A stretch of 64,000 nt of DNA from Xanthocytophaga flava (GCA_030068525.1 JASJOS010000013.1:1-64000), one strand, 5' to 3'; numbered from the stretch's first letter, positions 46,919-56,306 are shown. Numbers and translations: made by a program. Notes: generated by a model not told the origin, from the sequence alone.

Positions 46919-47724
46919 AAAGCTATAAACGTGTATTGACAATTGCTGGTTCAGACAGTGGAGGAGGTGCAGGCATTCAGGCTGATTTGAAAACGTTTGC
47001 TGCATTGGGGTGTTATGGGATGTCTGTTATCACTGCATTAACTGCGCAAAATACCCAATCAGTAACTGCTATCTCTTCTGTATCTGATGATTTTGTTGTA
47101 GCACAACTGGAAGCCGTTTTGACAGATATTGGTACAGATGCTGTGAAAATAGGAATGATTCATCGTGCCGATATTATTGAAGCGATTGCCGAAACGTTAC
47201 AGGGATACCGAGTTAGAAATATTGTGCTGGACCCTGTTATGGTTGCTAAAAGTGGCGACAAGCTACTACAGGATGAGGCGATTGAAAGCCTAAAAAGATA
47301 TTTACTTCCTATCGCAACTGTTATTACTCCCAACTTACCCGAAGCTGCTGTATTGACAGGTAAGAATATTCAGGATATAACAGAAATGAAAGAGTCGGTT
47401 ATTGAACTGGCTCAGTTAACTCAGGGATATATTTTATTGAAAGGCGGACATCTGGAAGGCAATGAAAGTGTTGATATTTTATATCATGCACAAACTGACC
47501 AGTTAAGCACGCTTACCTCGGAACGTGTCCATACTGTTAATTCTCATGGGACGGGCTGTACTCTTTCGTCTGCGATTGCAGCTGGGCTGGCAAACGGATT
47601 GTCTGTATCTGAGGCTGTTGTTGCAGCTAAGGAATATCTGACAAATGCATTGAAAGCGGGTGCTGAATATACACTCGGATCAGGACATGGTCCGGTGCAT
47701 CATTTCTTTTCATACTGGTCATAA
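46915..47724 (+). CDS. thiD: Hydroxymethylpyrimidine/phosphomethylpyrimidine kinase
   Basis: 269 residues. The N-terminus has TIAGSDSGGGAGIQADLKTFAALG, followed by DPVMVAKSGDKLL, TPNLPEAAVLTG and the ATP motif HTVNSHGTGCTLSSAIAA. It makes HMP-PP in two phosphorylations. Its ATG overlaps the thiE stop. Together with thiM, thiE and tenA this is a salvage operon; thiC, thiG, thiH and thiF are absent here. Confidence 0.96.
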   Translation: MKSYKRVLTIAGSDSGGGAGIQADLKTFAALGCYGMSVITALTAQNTQSVTAISSVSDDFVVAQLEAVLTDIGTDAVKIGMIHRADIIEAIAETLQGYRVRNIVLDPVMVAKSGDKLLQDEAIESLKRYLLPIATVITPNLPEAAVLTGKNIQDITEMKESVIELAQLTQGYILLKGGHLEGNESVDILYHAQTDQLSTLTSERVHTVNSHGTGCTLSSAIAAGLANGLSVSEAVVAAKEYLTNALKAGAEYTLGSGHGPVHHFFSYWS

Positions 47725-47792
47725 AACAATTTTTAGCTATTGAAGTTCTCTCACATGCTTCATAGTAGACTCTTTTATTCTCTTAGTTTTAT

Positions 47793-48449
47793 ATGAGTAC
47801 CTTTTCGGAAAGTCTTTGGAATAATAATCTGGATATTTACAACTTTATAACTAATACTGATTTTATCCAACAGTTATCTGATGGTTGTTTGCCGGAGGAG
47901 AAGTTTCGGTATTATATCCAGCAGGATGCTCTGTATCTGGCTGATTTTGGCAAAGCTTTAGCTCTTTTGGCTGTTAAAGCTACTGATCAGTCGCACATGT
48001 TACAATTCCTTCAGTTTGCTCAGGGGGCAGTAATCGTAGAAAAAGCCTTACACGAAAATTATTTTCGTTTATATAACATTACAGGGGGGCCGGAAAAGAT
48101 GCCTGGGTGCTTTGCCTATACTCATTTCTTAGTATCCACTACTGCTATTCAGCCATTGGAAGTTGGAGTAGCCGCCGTACTGCCTTGTTTCTGGATTTAC
48201 CGGGAAGTGGGAAAGTATATACTGAAACATGCTGCTACTCCTAATCCTTATCAGCAATGGATTGATACCTATGCCGGAGATGAATTTGATACCCTGGTTA
48301 CCCAAATGCTGGAAATTACCAATACTTTGGCAGCTCAAACAACAGATAGCCTCAGAGGCCAAATGCAGGAGGTTTTCAGGTTCTCCTGTAGAATGGAATG
48401 GACCTTCTGGAATGATGCCTATGTACTCAATGCTTGGAAGCCTGTCTGA
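47793..48449 (+). CDS. tenA: TenA-family thiaminase II / aminopyrimidine aminohydrolase
   Basis: 218 residues, all-helical. The start is MSTFSESLWNNNLDIYNFITNTDFIQQL, with YYIQQDALYLADFGKALA. The region TEAFL is not visible, but YAGDEFDTLV and the Cys in LPCFWIY match the TenA active-site region (Cys and Glu). The C-terminus has FRFSCRMEWTFWNDAY. It converts 4-amino-5-aminomethyl-2-methylpyrimidine to HMP, feeding ThiD, so the operon salvages degraded thiamine. Confidence 0.92.
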   Translation: MSTFSESLWNNNLDIYNFITNTDFIQQLSDGCLPEEKFRYYIQQDALYLADFGKALALLAVKATDQSHMLQFLQFAQGAVIVEKALHENYFRLYNITGGPEKMPGCFAYTHFLVSTTAIQPLEVGVAAVLPCFWIYREVGKYILKHAATPNPYQQWIDTYAGDEFDTLVTQMLEITNTLAAQTTDSLRGQMQEVFRFSCRMEWTFWNDAYVLNAWKPV

Positions 48450-48539
48450 GGTCTTCTTAAGGGCTTCTGAGCTTGTTAAAAAGACTCCTGCCACAAAATG
48501 TTGAATAGTTGATTTGGGAGGGATCTTGTGAAGCAGTAA

Positions 48540-48701
48540 GGACATAGATTACAGAAGCAATTCTTACGTGGGCTAAAGCCATCCAGTGAAGTAATAAAAC
48601 CAAACGCTATGGGTATTGGGTCAAGGAAAGATGCTTTCTACAAGAAGCGGGGTAAACGTGGAAAGATAGGGGAAGGATTGGGGATAGATGTAACTACCTG
48701 A
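48540..48701 (+). pseudogene. Possible remnant of a protein-coding gene
   Basis: An open stretch ends in TGA at 48699-48701 and reads GLKPSSEVIKPNAMGIGSRKDAF, then a basic part (YKKRGKRGKIGEGLGIDVTT). The only ATG is at 48609. The upstream part is closed by a stop. The protein-like composition suggests a decayed C-terminus, but no family is recognised. Confidence 0.3.
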
Positions 48702-48720
48702 CAATGAGACGGGGTGAGAT
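48695..48720 (+). repeat. Imperfect 26-bp inverted repeat, left arm
   Basis: Matches the reverse complement of 48832-48857 at 24 of 26 positions. The two arms are 111 bp apart. The left arm begins at the end of the possible gene remnant. Confidence 0.85.
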
Positions 48721-48831
48721 GGGTCGTTTTTTTGGCCTGAAACACTTCCAGAAGATACAGAAAAAAGAGGAAACAGAGAGCTATATATACTATAAATAGA
48801 ATATAATATTTATATATATAATATAGAGAGA

Positions 48832-48857
48832 ATCTTACCCCGCCTCATTGTCAGGTA
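48832..48857 (-). repeat. Imperfect 26-bp inverted repeat, right arm
   Basis: Partner of 48695-48720. Starts with ATCTTACCCC; further CTTACCCC copies follow at 48864-48871 and 48897-48904. The DNA between the arms is AT-rich with runs of TATA. Confidence 0.85.
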
Positions 48858-49183
48858 CTTAATCTTACCCCAGATATTACCCACATCCTACCCCGTCTTA
48901 CCCCAAAAGAGAGAAAGTACAGTTTGAAGTGCTAAAAACACAATTATCTGAATCATGGATGGTACGGATTGAAAAAATAAAAGGTCAGGCATTTTCTGAA
49001 CCAAACAAAATCAATTGCCCTCCAAAATGCCCCTCTGTGTTTCACCTACACCATATCTGCCTTTGGTGTGGTCGTGACTGCCTCATGAGTGTGCCTAGCT
49101 TCCCACAAACCTGGTTTGAGATATATCCGATATTGTAAGTACGCCGTCAATCGCCCATAATGCTATCATGCAAGCAAAGTGTT

Positions 49184-49411
49184 GCAGTGAGTTCCGCTCA
49201 AAAAAAGTTTTGCCGTGAATAAAGCGCAAGGCTTCCCGTGCCGTGAGTTATGCGCACGACTCTGCTTGCCGTGAATTCTGCACAAAATGGAAAACGATCG
49301 GAACTCTGATCAAAATGAAAAGTGATTGGAGTTAACCGCAAACACCTCGCTGATTGGCTTGGCTGCTTTGCCCTTGCTAAAAAACGAGATGCAGTGAACT
49401 ATGCGCAAAGA
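49184..49411 (+). repeat. Degenerate tandem repeat, period 28 bp, locus B
   Basis: Units start at 49184, 49212, 49240, 49268, 49296 and 49324, exactly 28 bp apart, plus one at 49391. Best units are GCCGTGAGTTATGCGCA (49240) and GCAGTGAACTATGCGCAAAG (49391). The consensus core is approximately GCCGTGAGTTATGCGCAAA. Units at 49296 and 49324 start GATCGGAA and GATTGGAG, the same alternative type as units at 24092 and 24120 in locus A. The 67-bp segment before the last unit is also shared with locus A. Confidence 0.8.
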
Positions 49412-49692
49412 GGGTAATAGGGGAGGTCTAGCAGTCCTCAACAATGCCAGGCGAGGTGGTGGACACCTGGTAGTTTTGAACTCAATTTATTTATCCAGAT
49501 AGATGCAAAAAGTTTATCTAGTGTGTCAATACGTTAGAGTCGGCAATAACAATGTGCCAGAATCGAGTTGTTTTAAATTGTTATCCAAATTAATTTTTTC
49601 GTTATCCTGGATAATGTTATCTGTTTTGCGTGTGTTATGTTTTTGGATAATTAAGCTAAGCTGCTTAATTCATATCAATTGCTTGGATCGTA

Positions 49693-51135
49693 TCATTCCC
49701 GATCTAGTATCTTGGTTAGGTACATATCAACCTTTCTTTTGGTAATAAGCTTGCTGATATAAAAGAACAAGATGATCTTTAATACAAATACCATCGTAAT
49801 TAATGAAACAGAAATATGTACATTCTTAAAGCCCAGCATACCATACACAGCCTGTAAGGCTGCATATAGATAAAATAGAGGAATAAAGAAAACTCTGGCA
49901 GATGGTGATGTATTGAAGAAATGTGAACTGAGTTTGCCAAAAAACATAGACATGGCAATTGAGGTAAATAATGAATAGATCAGGGTAGGCAGATTTTGAA
50001 ATTCTCCCAGATATACTAATCTGTCGCATAGAGATAGTATAAACAAAAGAACAGATACGATCAGAATTACTTTCATAACCGACAGAAAGAATTGATTACG
50101 AGAAGGATGTTGTTCTGTTGCTATACTTTCGGTATCCAGAATAAAATAAAGATAAAAGTATAAGACCGGGCCAATCAGATTCAGCAAGTCTGCAACAATC
50201 CAGGATATTCCTTTGAATTGAAGATAATGGTTTTTAAGATTGTCAAGAACGGCTGCATTGCCTTGTAACTGAGCTATTTCTATATCTCCTAACATGCCTG
50301 ACTCTATACTCCATTTGAGGGCAAACCATAAATAAAGAAAAAACAAACTAATCCATATTCCAATCCACCCACTCTGAAATTGCTCCAGTGTCGTCTTTAT
50401 GATACTGCTTGCTAGATTGTCTACATACTTTTTTCCTCCCAGGTCTTCATCATAATAGTAAATCATGATCAATACCAGAATGATCAGGCTTTGAATCAGT
50501 GAGGCAATAGAAAGGCTAAGATAGTATCCCTTCTGATGAGTCTCTATGATTTGGTCAGGTGGTGACAAAAAAGAAAGATATCCACCCTGTATACAAAAAT
50601 ATAGAACTACTCCTATCACAAAGACCAGACTTAGAGTTGAAAGTGCAAGAAGTAGCACCTGCCTTATCGAACAAAAGTTAATCCCAAAAAGGACAAATAC
50701 TTTGGGTGTAAGCTCTGAGTGTTTGGTGGCAGATGGGTGAATGGTATAATAGTCTGAAAGGAATTTGTGCCAGGTACGTCCACTTTTGGCTCCTTCTTTA
50801 AATTCGGATAGTCCACCAACAGGCATTTGATAATATTCACAGCAGTAGGCTTCTAATAATTCAATGCCGGGATAATTGCTGATTGGAACAGAGCTTTCAG
50901 CAATAGCATCCGGAAAATATTCTGTGTTTCGGATGCCATTAAAAATATCTTCAAATCTTTTGGAATCAAACTCGCCGGTATATAAGCCATAGTTGTTTGC
51001 AATGTATTGCCGAAAATGTTTTCTGTTTTCAATGAGGTTCTTATCCTCTCGTAAAGAGACATGGAATTTTTTTTGCCAGATAGTATCCAGCAGGTGATAG
51101 TAAGCAGGTAGTTCTTTTACTTTAACAACAGGCAT
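49693..51135 (-). CDS. Large multi-pass membrane protein of unknown function
   Basis: 480 residues. A soluble N-terminal region of about 160 residues (with YHLLDTIWQKKFHVSLRED and YCCEYYQMPVGGLSEFKEG) is followed by about eight membrane helices (about 172-460) with small cytoplasmic loops. It ends in a charged tail KRKVDMYLTKILDRE. No conserved motif is recognised. It stands alone between the repeat-rich region and a permease gene on the other strand. Confidence 0.8.
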   Translation of the reverse strand: MPVVKVKELPAYYHLLDTIWQKKFHVSLREDKNLIENRKHFRQYIANNYGLYTGEFDSKRFEDIFNGIRNTEYFPDAIAESSVPISNYPGIELLEAYCCEYYQMPVGGLSEFKEGAKSGRTWHKFLSDYYTIHPSATKHSELTPKVFVLFGINFCSIRQVLLLALSTLSLVFVIGVVLYFCIQGGYLSFLSPPDQIIETHQKGYYLSLSIASLIQSLIILVLIMIYYYDEDLGGKKYVDNLASSIIKTTLEQFQSGWIGIWISLFFLYLWFALKWSIESGMLGDIEIAQLQGNAAVLDNLKNHYLQFKGISWIVADLLNLIGPVLYFYLYFILDTESIATEQHPSRNQFFLSVMKVILIVSVLLFILSLCDRLVYLGEFQNLPTLIYSLFTSIAMSMFFGKLSSHFFNTSPSARVFFIPLFYLYAALQAVYGMLGFKNVHISVSLITMVFVLKIILFFYISKLITKRKVDMYLTKILDRE

Positions 51136-51493
51136 AAGGCGTTATAATGTCAAACCAACAGATAGGTAATGTGTCAATAAAAAATAGGCATTTAGTGTAT
51201 TTTTCCAAATCTACTGAAAACTATCAGGAAAAGAACCAAATAAAATAGCAACACCGGCCCTTGAGCATATCAGACAATCCTTACTGATGACTCTATTTGC
51301 TTAATAAACTGTTTTTTAGGTTTTTAATGCTTAGCTCTGTTGGACGGAATCTAGATAAATATTCTGTTTTCCCTGTGGTTTCCCTTCTGTTTCTGTGTTA
51401 GGTTGGCAACAGATTGCGTTTTTTGAGTGTAGTTATCCGATTGTAACCAATGGTATTCTGAACACCATTTATAAACCCTACCTCACAAATAGT
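51136..51493. other. Intergenic region before the permease gene
   Basis: 358 bp between divergent genes. Nothing beyond AT-rich sequence; no hairpin, repeat or clear promoter was recognised. Confidence 0.4.
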
Positions 51494-53008
51494 ATGAAAA
51501 CAGAAGTCTCAACATCCCAAAAGAAAAGTTTCTTTCGAAAGAAACCTTTGTATCTGTTTGAACAGGATATAAAGAAAAATGAATTACGAAAAGTTTTAGG
51601 CAAATGGAGCTTGACGGCAATTGGTATAGGTGCTGTAATAGGAGGAGGTATCTTCGTTTTTACAGGAACTGCGGCTCACTATCATGCGGGTCCTGCATTG
51701 GCTCTCTCATTTGTGATTGCAGGCATTGGCTGTGTGTTTGCTGCTCTATGTTACAGTGAATTTGCCTCCATGCTGCCAGTTGAGGGTTCTGCCTATGCCT
51801 ATGCTTATGGGACTGTTGGCGAACTATTTGCCTGGGTTATTGGGTGGGGCCTGGTACTTGAATATGCTATGGGTGCTATGACAGTGGCTGTGAGCTGGTC
51901 TGGCTATTTTGTAAAACTCGTTCACCTTCTTGGGTTTGACATTCCGTTTTGGTTACGGAATGATCCTTTTTCAGCTAATATATATGCTCAGCAGGCAGGA
52001 CTGGAAAAACCGATGTTTGCCCTGAACTTACCCGCTTTGTTGATTGTATGGGTTGTGACCTATATTCTGGTGAAAGGAATTAAAGAAGCTGCCGGTGCTA
52101 ACAATCTGATTGTGGTTTTGAAGGTCACTGCTGTTCTTTTTGTCATTATAGTCGGTATATTTTATGTTGTTCCCAGCAACTGGCATCCATTTGTCCCAGA
52201 AGCTTCCATTATTAATGGGGAAGATGGTACACCACGTCAGGCCTATGGCTGGGGAGGTATAGTAAGTGGGGCGTCTGCTATCTTTTTTGCCTACATAGGT
52301 TTTGATGCGGTTTCAACTCAGGCAAGCGAAGCGGTTAATCCCAGGAAAGATATTCCTTTTGCTATCATTGTATCCTTAATCTTTTGCACAGTTCTTTACC
52401 TGCTGGTTTCCATTGTCCTGACTGGAATGATCAACTACAAGGAAATAGTGGGAGAAGCGTTAAAGGCACCAGTAGCCTATGCTTTTGATAAAGTTGGGCA
52501 AACGTGGGCTGTGTATATTATTACATTTGCTGCCACAGCCGGATTGATTTCTGTGATGTTGGTTATGATGCTTGGTCAAACCCGGGTTTTTCTTAGTATG
52601 TCTAAAGATGGTTTATTGCCTTCGTTTTTTCATTCGATTCATCCCAGATTCAAAACTCCCTGGAAAAGCACTTTATTGGTAGGTTTGATAGTTTCTTTGG
52701 TTGCTGCTTTGACACCCATTGATGTATTAGGAGAAATGACCAGTTTTGGTACTTTGTTCGCCTTTGCCATTGTATGTATCGCTGTCTGGTTATTACGTAA
52801 ACGTGAGCCAGACCGTGAACGTCCGTTCAGAGTTCCAGCCATCAATATTATAGCTCCTTTGGGATTGATCCTAAATACGATATTAATCTGGCAATTGAGT
52901 GCTTTATCAAAGCAGTTGGCTATAGGATGGCTTCTATTAGGATTGATTATTTATTTTGGCTACGGACGCAAAAATAGCCATTTGAATAAGATTGAACTAA
53001 ATGATTAG
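51494..53008 (+). CDS. APC-family amino acid permease
   Basis: 504 residues from the ATG at 51494 (MKTEVSTSQKKSFFRKK); the longer frame starts at 51395 without a good signal. About 12-13 membrane segments. The first helix has the APC substrate loop IGIGAVIGGGIFVFTG. The loop FAYIGFDAVSTQASEAVNPRKDIP is typical of CAT/YfnA-type permeases. A long extracytoplasmic segment lies between helices 3 and 5. It imports cationic or neutral amino acids; substrate not determined. Confidence 0.93.
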   Translation: MKTEVSTSQKKSFFRKKPLYLFEQDIKKNELRKVLGKWSLTAIGIGAVIGGGIFVFTGTAAHYHAGPALALSFVIAGIGCVFAALCYSEFASMLPVEGSAYAYAYGTVGELFAWVIGWGLVLEYAMGAMTVAVSWSGYFVKLVHLLGFDIPFWLRNDPFSANIYAQQAGLEKPMFALNLPALLIVWVVTYILVKGIKEAAGANNLIVVLKVTAVLFVIIVGIFYVVPSNWHPFVPEASIINGEDGTPRQAYGWGGIVSGASAIFFAYIGFDAVSTQASEAVNPRKDIPFAIIVSLIFCTVLYLLVSIVLTGMINYKEIVGEALKAPVAYAFDKVGQTWAVYIITFAATAGLISVMLVMMLGQTRVFLSMSKDGLLPSFFHSIHPRFKTPWKSTLLVGLIVSLVAALTPIDVLGEMTSFGTLFAFAIVCIAVWLLRKREPDRERPFRVPAINIIAPLGLILNTILIWQLSALSKQLAIGWLLLGLIIYFGYGRKNSHLNKIELND

Positions 53009-53011
53009 GTA

Positions 53012-53461
53012 TTAGTCCAGAAAACGAGCTTTTAATTCTGGAGTAGGTATCATACAGCTTTCCTTTTGTCCGAACCATTTGTATCGGTTTCTGGCAATTA
53101 GTTTGTATCCCCAGTCGCGTATAGGTTTCGGAATTATAATTAACCAGTAAAGCCAGGACCAGATTCTCTTTAGTTTTCGGGCTAGTCTGAGAGCTGCTGT
53201 GGATTCTGTATAAAATCGTTCGCCAACCACTAACACCAGGGAATCAAATTGTTGTGTCGACAGATTGAATTTTTGAAGTAACGTTTGTCCTGTTTGAGAT
53301 TGAAGAGATGTGAATGTAAGCTGTGAGTTAGGTTTTTCATGATCCAGAATAAACTGAACAGCTCCATTGCATAGATTACAGACTCCATCAAACAGAAGTA
53401 TTTCCTGATTAATAGTTAGAGAGCGGATATCAGTCGAAGCAGATTTTACAAGCGAGTCCAT
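53012..53461 (-). CDS. DCC-family thiol-disulfide oxidoreductase-like protein (DUF393)
   Basis: 149 residues. The signature is LLFDGVCNLCNGAVQFILDHE with the CxxC pair of the DCC family. Later SLVLVVGERFYTESTAALRLARKL and WGYKLIARNRYKWFG are typical. The family is thioredoxin-like and of unknown function. It starts 112 bp after the citrate synthase gene, with a strong terminator between them, and its stop lies 3 bp from the stop of the converging permease. Confidence 0.88.
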   Translation of the reverse strand: MDSLVKSASTDIRSLTINQEILLFDGVCNLCNGAVQFILDHEKPNSQLTFTSLQSQTGQTLLQKFNLSTQQFDSLVLVVGERFYTESTAALRLARKLKRIWSWLYWLIIIPKPIRDWGYKLIARNRYKWFGQKESCMIPTPELKARFLD

Positions 53462-53494
53462 AGCAGAATAAGTAAAATGAAAATCCTGTAATAT

Positions 53495-53532
53495 AAAAAA
53501 GCGTAATAAGAGATCTCTTATTACGCTTTTTT
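53495..53532 (-). terminator. Terminator of the citrate synthase gene
   Basis: A 38-bp perfect palindrome (arms 53495-53513 and 53514-53532) has an A-run before and a T-run after. It lies 41 bp past the citrate synthase stop. Confidence 0.88.
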
Positions 53533-53573
53533 ATAGGTAACGTATTCTATAGGTTTTTAGTTTTATGATCGCA

Positions 53574-54869
53574 TTATTTAGCTGATCTGCTGTTGATGTC
53601 AAGGTAATCGCGCTTGGGATGACCTACATACACCTGACGTGGACGTCCTATTGGTTCTTTGGTTTCACGCATTTCTTTCCATTGAGCAATCCAGCCCGGT
53701 AAGCGGCCTAACGCAAACATAACAGTAAACATGTTGGTTGGGATACCCAAAGCACGATAAATGATTCCAGAATAGAAATCAACATTCGGATACAACTTGC
53801 GCTCAACAAAGTATGGATCTGTTAAAGCTGCTTCTTCCAACTGTTTGGCAATTTCCAAAACCGGATCATTGATACCCAATGAACTTAATACTTTGTCTGC
53901 AGCCTTTTTGATTATTTTAGCTCTTGGATCAAAGTTTTTGTAAACTCTGTGCCCGAAACCGAATAGACGGAAACCTGTTGTCTTGGCATTTTTTGCCATT
54001 TCAACATATTTTTTAACATCGCCACCATCTGCTTTAATCTCTTCCAGCATTTCAATTACTTCCTGATTAGCACCCCCATGTAATGGTCCCCACAATGCAT
54101 TGATACCTGCAGAAATAGAAGAATATAGACTTGCATGAGACGAACCAACCAGTCTTACTGTTGAGGTAGAACAGTTTTGTTCGTGATCTGCATGTAGAAT
54201 TAAAAGTGTATTAAGCGCATCTTCAATTACAGGATTAACTACATACTCTTCTACAGGTAATGCAAACATCATGTGCATAAAGTTTGCACAATAGCTTAAC
54301 CGGTTTTGAGGGTAGTTAACAGGATGTCCCATATGGTTTTTGTAAGCCCATGCAGCAATAGTTGGTAACTTTGCCATAAGCCGTACAATCGAAAGCCGCT
54401 CTTGTTCCGCTGTGACACTTCCCATAGATTCCGGATAAAACGCAGTCAAAGAACAAACCAATGCTGATAAAATTCCCATTGGGTGAGCATTTACCGGAAA
54501 TCCATCGAAGATCTTACGCATATCTTCGTTTACTAGTGTATGAACTTTGATCTCATTAGTAAATGACTCAAGTTCTTTTTGGGTGGGAAGTTCACCATAA
54601 ATAAGCAGATAAGCTACTTCCAGAAATGAAGATTGCTCGGCTAATTGTTCAATAGGATATCCACGATACCGAAGAATTCCTTCCTCGCCATCCAGAAATG
54701 TAATCGCACTTTTAGTAGCTCCAGTATTTTTATAGCCACTATCCAACGTAATAAATCCACTTTGGTCGCGGAGTTTCTGAATATCCAGAGCTTTTTCGTG
54801 TTCAGAGCCTTCCACTACAGGGAGTTGGTAAGTGCTGCCGTTCACGTGTAATTCTGCAACGTTTGACAT
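53574..54869 (-). CDS. gltA: Citrate synthase
   Basis: 431 residues. Active-site regions include the His in LHADHEQNCSTSTVRLVGSS, GALWGPLHGGANQEVIEML, and FGHRVYKNFDPRAKIIKK, with the Asp in NVDFYSGIIYRALG. It has the N-terminal extension of the larger type II (hexameric, NADH-sensitive) bacterial enzymes. It condenses acetyl-CoA and oxaloacetate for the TCA cycle. TACATTTG about 75 bp upstream on the minus strand fits the -7 promoter consensus. Confidence 0.97.
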   Translation of the reverse strand: MSNVAELHVNGSTYQLPVVEGSEHEKALDIQKLRDQSGFITLDSGYKNTGATKSAITFLDGEEGILRYRGYPIEQLAEQSSFLEVAYLLIYGELPTQKELESFTNEIKVHTLVNEDMRKIFDGFPVNAHPMGILSALVCSLTAFYPESMGSVTAEQERLSIVRLMAKLPTIAAWAYKNHMGHPVNYPQNRLSYCANFMHMMFALPVEEYVVNPVIEDALNTLLILHADHEQNCSTSTVRLVGSSHASLYSSISAGINALWGPLHGGANQEVIEMLEEIKADGGDVKKYVEMAKNAKTTGFRLFGFGHRVYKNFDPRAKIIKKAADKVLSSLGINDPVLEIAKQLEEAALTDPYFVERKLYPNVDFYSGIIYRALGIPTNMFTVMFALGRLPGWIAQWKEMRETKEPIGRPRQVYVGHPKRDYLDINSRSAK

Positions 54870-55180
54870 AAATGTATTTAGCTAAGCAGTTAAAAAGAAA
54901 AACAATTTGTATGGAAAATATACGGCTAACAAGACTGTTGACATGCCAAATGTAAGGCAAAAAACAATATCTTATGCAATTAAAACCATACAAATCACTA
55001 CCTGTAGCTAAAAAAAAGAACGTAGAAACTGTTGTAATAATGAAAGGTTACCTTTTAATTATACAAATTGAAGCTTTGGTGCTACAATTGTTAAAACATA
55101 GCTGGAAGAGGTGTATTTTTTTGTGAGATTGAAAATCAGTTGGTTATTTTACTATTTGATCTTTAAAGCATTCTATTGTT
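54870..55180. other. Intergenic region before citrate synthase
   Basis: 311 bp. On the minus strand, TACATTTG matching the -7 consensus lies near 54947-54954. No -33 TTTG sits at the usual distance. No gene or repeat is seen. Confidence 0.45.
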
Positions 55181-55963
55181 TCAGATTATACCTTTACGAA
55201 TAGCAAATTGTATAAGCGCATTAGAATTAGGACTACTTGTCTTTTCGAATATATTGCGTTTATGTGTAGTAACGGTGTGGAATGAAAGGTTGAGGCGACA
55301 GGCAATTTGTTTGCTGCTCAATCCCTGGGCTACTAAATAAATAATCTCTTTTTCACGATTACTGAGACGAATGTTTTCTTGCATAAGAGATTTTTCAGGA
55401 AGGGTCAATATTTTTTGATCTCCATTTTCATCGGTCATAGTGGCTGTTACCCGGTTGTCAGACTTAAGGTGTGATATGTCTGATATAAACCAGATACCAT
55501 ATTCTGGATTTCCTGTTACATCTAATTGTAGCACAATGTCTTGTCGGAGCATCTGGATAAAAGATTCATTGTTTTTCTTAAACCTGAATGAAAAACTGCT
55601 ACAACCATTGATTTTTCTTGTTTGAGATAAGCTCTGAGACATTTCTTTCTGTAAAGCCTGCAGTGTCCGTAAGGCATACAGGTCATCCGGATGAACAAAA
55701 TTCAGAAAGTGAGTAAAAGGCAGGTCGGTATATAGTGTTTCATGATAGCCTGTTACCTTCTCAATACTTCCGCCTGCACATATAATTTTACTTTGGGCGT
55801 GGTTTATCAGAAAGTAACAGCAAATTTCCCTGTTAATTAGAAAATGAGTCCAGGTTTTAAACTGAAACACATTTGGAATACTAGATACTGGTTCTCTAAG
55901 TGGGGTGACTTCATATTCAACTCCCAGGCTGGCTTTTGCATGCCGGAATTTTGTAGATAGCAT
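55181..55963 (-). CDS. PAS-domain LuxR-type transcriptional regulator
   Basis: 260 residues. A PAS-like domain (about 40-170) has CAGGSIEKVTGYHETLYTDLPFTHFLNFVHPDD and ends in YGIWFISDISHLK. The C-terminal LuxR DNA-binding domain is LSNREKEIIYLVAQGLSSKQIACRLNLSFHTVTTHKRNIFEK. There is no receiver domain, so the PAS may sense a ligand or redox state directly. Targets unknown. It is upstream of gltA on the same strand but 311 bp away. Confidence 0.88.
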   Translation of the reverse strand: MLSTKFRHAKASLGVEYEVTPLREPVSSIPNVFQFKTWTHFLINREICCYFLINHAQSKIICAGGSIEKVTGYHETLYTDLPFTHFLNFVHPDDLYALRTLQALQKEMSQSLSQTRKINGCSSFSFRFKKNNESFIQMLRQDIVLQLDVTGNPEYGIWFISDISHLKSDNRVTATMTDENGDQKILTLPEKSLMQENIRLSNREKEIIYLVAQGLSSKQIACRLNLSFHTVTTHKRNIFEKTSSPNSNALIQFAIRKGII

Positions 55964-56306
55964 AAACGTGAAGATGAGGGTGGTTTACAGAGAATCATAC
56001 TGTTATAGGGGCTGGTTTTGTTGATAAGTTGCTCATTAAAAGACGGTTATTAGTCTTTAATTAATAAAACTGACTATATGTAAACATGCAACAATTTAGA
56101 AATAAATAATTATTTTACTTAATAAGATATACAGGGTGTTTTTACCCTTTATTTACCGTATTTTTCCCGTTTTATAATGAGGAAATACTCAGGGTTTATT
56201 GTAGAGGAAGAAACCAGTGGTTGGTAACAGTAGGGAGTAGTGAGGCAAAAGGGCAAAGTAGAATCGTATATAAATCAAAATCCCCGCCAAATGGCGGGGA
56301 TTTTGA
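55964..56306. other. Intergenic region between the PAS-LuxR gene and dinD
   Basis: 343 bp, AT-rich. Apart from the terminator at its right end, no gene or repeat is seen. Confidence 0.4.

Larger units (their letters stand above)
48450..49692. other. Gene-poor, repeat-rich region after the thiamine operon
   Basis: 1243 bp without a convincing gene. It contains a 54-codon open stretch at 48540-48701 that may be a gene remnant, a 26-bp inverted repeat (48695-48720 with 48832-48857), several CTTACCCC blocks (48833-48904), and the 28-bp-period repeat locus B (49184-49411). A reading frame at 48929-49138 has unconvincing composition. GC content is visibly higher than in most intergenic DNA of the window. 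Confidence 0.6.

Noticed and set aside
48929-49138. Plus-strand reading frame of 69 codons
   Set aside because: Composition rich in Cys, Pro and His without hydrophobic core; no start signal; lies in decayed repeat-rich DNA.
49184-49411. CRISPR-like array
   Set aside because: The period of 28 bp leaves only about 8 nt between cores and the repeats themselves are not well conserved; no cas genes are nearby.
49503-49745. Plus-strand reading frame overlapping the end of the large membrane protein gene
   Set aside because: Overlaps a well-supported gene antisense and lacks domain-like sequence.
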